From Thermodesulfovibrionales bacterium (lineage in GTDB: Bacteria; Nitrospirota; Thermodesulfovibrionia; Thermodesulfovibrionales; SM23-35): 34,358 nt of DNA. The DNA lies in NCBI GenBank assembly GCA_030019415.1, contig JASEEX010000021.1:1-34358 (forward strand), in the 5' to 3' direction. Made by a program: the position numbers and the translations under genes. Below, in pieces: positions 32,015 to 34,358 of the stretch (its first letter is position 1; each line of letters opens with the position of its first letter). The notes beneath the pieces were generated by a model. That model was not told the origin of the DNA. It did no database searches and saw only the letters and a list, made by a program, of their open reading frames with translations.

Positions 32015-33613
32015 ATGAAAACCACATTTGTCAACAAAACCACTGAATGTCCAATCTGTAAAGAAAATGTCCATGCCATACGTGAACACTTAAACCTTTC
32101 TCATACACAAAGAGATATAGAATCAGCAATTATATCTGACAAGAAAAAAGGTCTTTCAGATGTTGAAATAGGTGGAAAATACGGTATCACCTATCGCCAA
32201 TTAGAAAAAATAATCAGGAAGGCTACAGGAGTGAGTGTAAGTTTTATCAGACCAAAAAAGAAAATCAAGAATTTATTCCCAAAGGATTTTAAAGAGGAAA
32301 CCACTACTGTGTGGAGCTTTAAACAAAGAGGAAATTGGGCTACACATAGTGGAGAGTATAGAGGAAACTGGTCACCATATATCCCCAGAAATGTAATTTT
32401 AAAATATTCAAAACCTGGCGAACTTGTTTTGGATTATTTCTGCGGCGCAGGGACAACCGCTGTTGAGGCGAAGCTCTTGTGCAGAAGATGTATAGCTTTT
32501 GATATAAATGATAAGGCTATAGAATTGGCTAAAAAGAATGTTGATTTTGAAGTTCCAACTAAGGAACTATTACTCCAAAAAATATATGAACCCGAATTGT
32601 TTGTTAAGGATGCAAGAGATTTGTCTTTTTTGAGAAGTGATTCTATTGACCTTATTTGTGCCCATCCGCCTTATGCCAATATTATTCACTACACAGAACA
32701 TAACGAGGGAGATTTATCCTATCTTGATACTGAGCATTTCCTAAAAGAAATGAAGAAGGTTGCTAAGGAAAGTTATAGAGTTTTAAAACCAGGGAGGCAA
32801 TGTGCAATTCTTATTGGTGATATGAGAAGACACAGGCACGTAATACCGTTAGGTTTTGAATTAATAAATGTTTATCTAAATGCTGGTTTTAAGCTAAAAG
32901 AACTTGTTATCAAACGACAGCATAATTGCAAAACTACAGGTTTCTGGTATGCAAACAGCATCAAATTTAATTTCCTCTTATTGGCTCATGAATATCTGCC
33001 AATTTTTGAGAAGCCTAAACCACATGCTCTTTTAACTATAGGAGAGGAAATGTTGGATTATGGCGTGGTTGTGCCTACTTTAGAAAAACCATCAATAAGA
33101 AAGAGGATAGATGAACTTGAGACTACTACAGTATGGATATTGCCTGAGAAAGATTTTGAGAAACATTTAAATAAGAATGTAATTGAGAGATATTCAAAAG
33201 ATGGTTATTCAACTATAACTTTTTCCTTATCTTTTGAAAATAAAAAACACTCTTTAGAACATAAAGAAAAAAAGAAACAAGGATTGCTTTTTATAAAATC
33301 TCCATTTTTGGTTAATAATATTTCCCCTTCAAATATCGAGTTTTATCTAAAAGAAATAATAGATATTGTGGAGCGTAATTCTTTTTCAATATTTAAAGGT
33401 GGATTTATTGTAATTCAGACGAAAGATGTGAGAATAGGCAGGTATATAGAACCTCTTGCTAAAAGAATAGTAGATATGTTGACACTTGATAATTTATGGC
33501 TTAAGGAAATTGTTGTTGTTACTCAAGAAAAACAAAATTCTCGGGTTCAAAGTGTTGACGAACATTTGAATATAACCCATCAATATTTGCTTGTCTATGA
33601 GGTAAATAAATGA
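32015..33613 (+). CDS. DNA methyltransferase with N-terminal C2H2-like/HTH region and degenerate C-terminal methyltransferase-like repeat
   Basis: CPICKENVHAIREHLNLSH; GLSDVEIGGKYGITYRQLEKII; motif I VLDYFCGAGTTAVEA; motif IV AHPPYANII. Confidence 0.8.
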   Translation: MKTTFVNKTTECPICKENVHAIREHLNLSHTQRDIESAIISDKKKGLSDVEIGGKYGITYRQLEKIIRKATGVSVSFIRPKKKIKNLFPKDFKEETTTVWSFKQRGNWATHSGEYRGNWSPYIPRNVILKYSKPGELVLDYFCGAGTTAVEAKLLCRRCIAFDINDKAIELAKKNVDFEVPTKELLLQKIYEPELFVKDARDLSFLRSDSIDLICAHPPYANIIHYTEHNEGDLSYLDTEHFLKEMKKVAKESYRVLKPGRQCAILIGDMRRHRHVIPLGFELINVYLNAGFKLKELVIKRQHNCKTTGFWYANSIKFNFLLLAHEYLPIFEKPKPHALLTIGEEMLDYGVVVPTLEKPSIRKRIDELETTTVWILPEKDFEKHLNKNVIERYSKDGYSTITFSLSFENKKHSLEHKEKKKQGLLFIKSPFLVNNISPSNIEFYLKEIIDIVERNSFSIFKGGFIVIQTKDVRIGRYIEPLAKRIVDMLTLDNLWLKEIVVVTQEKQNSRVQSVDEHLNITHQYLLVYEVNK

Positions 33614-34179
33614 TCAGAATTGGAGATAAGTGGAGAGGGAAAATAATCCGAGAGGTTATAAACTTGTCAAATGGATGGATTGTTATTAAAACGGATAATA
33701 AAAAATCTACAAGAGATTTTAAAGTTAAAACAATAACCTCATTTAAACCCAGGCGCTCATTTACTCCAAAACATGCTCACTTCGCTATTGATTTTTACGG
33801 TAAGTTATGTGCAGATATATGGAAAACATTAAACTTGCTTAAGGCAATTGTTGAAGTCTGGTATGAAAAACCTATAGAGCGAGTGATAAAAAGATATAAA
33901 AATAAAACCACAGGCCTACCCGGTTATAACCTAGAATATATTCTATATGCGCTGAAATGGATTTTAGAGCAAGAGGATATTAATTTTAAGGGGCGCCCTG
34001 ATGAAAAACAAAAGGAATTGGACGATATTTGTAAAAAACAAAAAGTTAGACCTGTACCAGAAAGAAAGGGAAGTCAATTAGCAATTTCACTCTTGTGCGA
34101 CATATCAAATAGTACACATCCTGTAGATGCTCTTTTGAAGGCAAATTTAGATGTTAAACCACTGTTCCGTCTGAGATAA
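33610..34179 (+). CDS. Hypothetical protein translationally coupled to the methyltransferase; candidate partner (possibly nuclease)
   Basis: 189 aa, start overlaps the upstream stop (ATGA); no confidently recognised domain. Confidence 0.6.
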   Translation: MIRIGDKWRGKIIREVINLSNGWIVIKTDNKKSTRDFKVKTITSFKPRRSFTPKHAHFAIDFYGKLCADIWKTLNLLKAIVEVWYEKPIERVIKRYKNKTTGLPGYNLEYILYALKWILEQEDINFKGRPDEKQKELDDICKKQKVRPVPERKGSQLAISLLCDISNSTHPVDALLKANLDVKPLFRLR

Positions 34180-34206
34180 ATTATTAGGACAGGGGCAGGA
34201 TATAAA

Positions 34207-34320
34207 ATGGATAAATTGGCATTAATGAAGAAACGATGGGAAAAAGCAAAATTGCCAGTTGTATTTTACCATACGACCTTTTTAGATATAATGGACCCAG
34301 AAAATCGGACAGCATGTTAA
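34207..34320 (+). CDS. Short hypothetical ORF (37 aa), possibly a truncated gene
   Basis: MDKLALMKKRWEKAKLPVVFYHTTFLDIMDPENRTAC*; follows the 33610 ORF. A further ATG at 34352 preceded by AGGAGG runs off the window. Confidence 0.35.
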   Translation: MDKLALMKKRWEKAKLPVVFYHTTFLDIMDPENRTAC

Positions 34321-34358
34321 GTTACAGTTGAGGTCAAAAAAGAGGAGGTCCATGAAGA

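Noticed and set aside
1-34358. tRNA and rRNA genes
   Set aside because: No cloverleaf with TTCRANY-type T-arm or rRNA signature was noticed by eye; a tRNAscan/Infernal run would be decisive.

Overview
The window is mostly a compact cell-division and peptidoglycan (dcw) cluster of a Gram-negative-type bacterium. Content hints weakly at Nitrospirota or a related lineage, but this is unproven. Order on +: mraZ-rsmH-ftsL-ftsI-murE-[alpha/beta hydrolase - membrane-anchored MurF-like ligase - Ddl]-mraY-dacA-murD-ftsW-murG-murC-murB-ftsQ-ftsA-ftsZ. Upstream lie a GGDEF protein, a DHH-CBS-tRNA nucleotidyltransferase fusion, an FBP aldolase/phosphatase, a thiamine-binding (MTH1187) protein and HU. Downstream lie a class-I HDAC/AcuC-like deacetylase, an ADP-ribosylglycohydrolase, a radical SAM protein, YggS, an RHH/PIN toxin-antitoxin pair, and an AT-rich accessory block with an unusual DNA methyltransferase. 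Main unexpected signals: (1) many independent arrays of 7-bp tandem repeats, several exactly five units (35 bp), inserted in frame in essential genes or forming gene starts and ends; (2) a dispersed CCCCGTTAGAAA...TTTCTAACGGGG inverted-repeat element, translated in frame in FtsL and FtsQ; (3) a hydrolase/TM-MurF/Ddl trio in place of canonical murF, with no ddl at the usual later site; (4) a methyltransferase with an N-terminal Zn-finger/HTH-like region and a degenerate second methyltransferase-like half; (5) a clean sigma70 promoter followed by three 10-bp-phased GTGG boxes before mraZ. All calls are from reading the sequence by eye; no database search was run.
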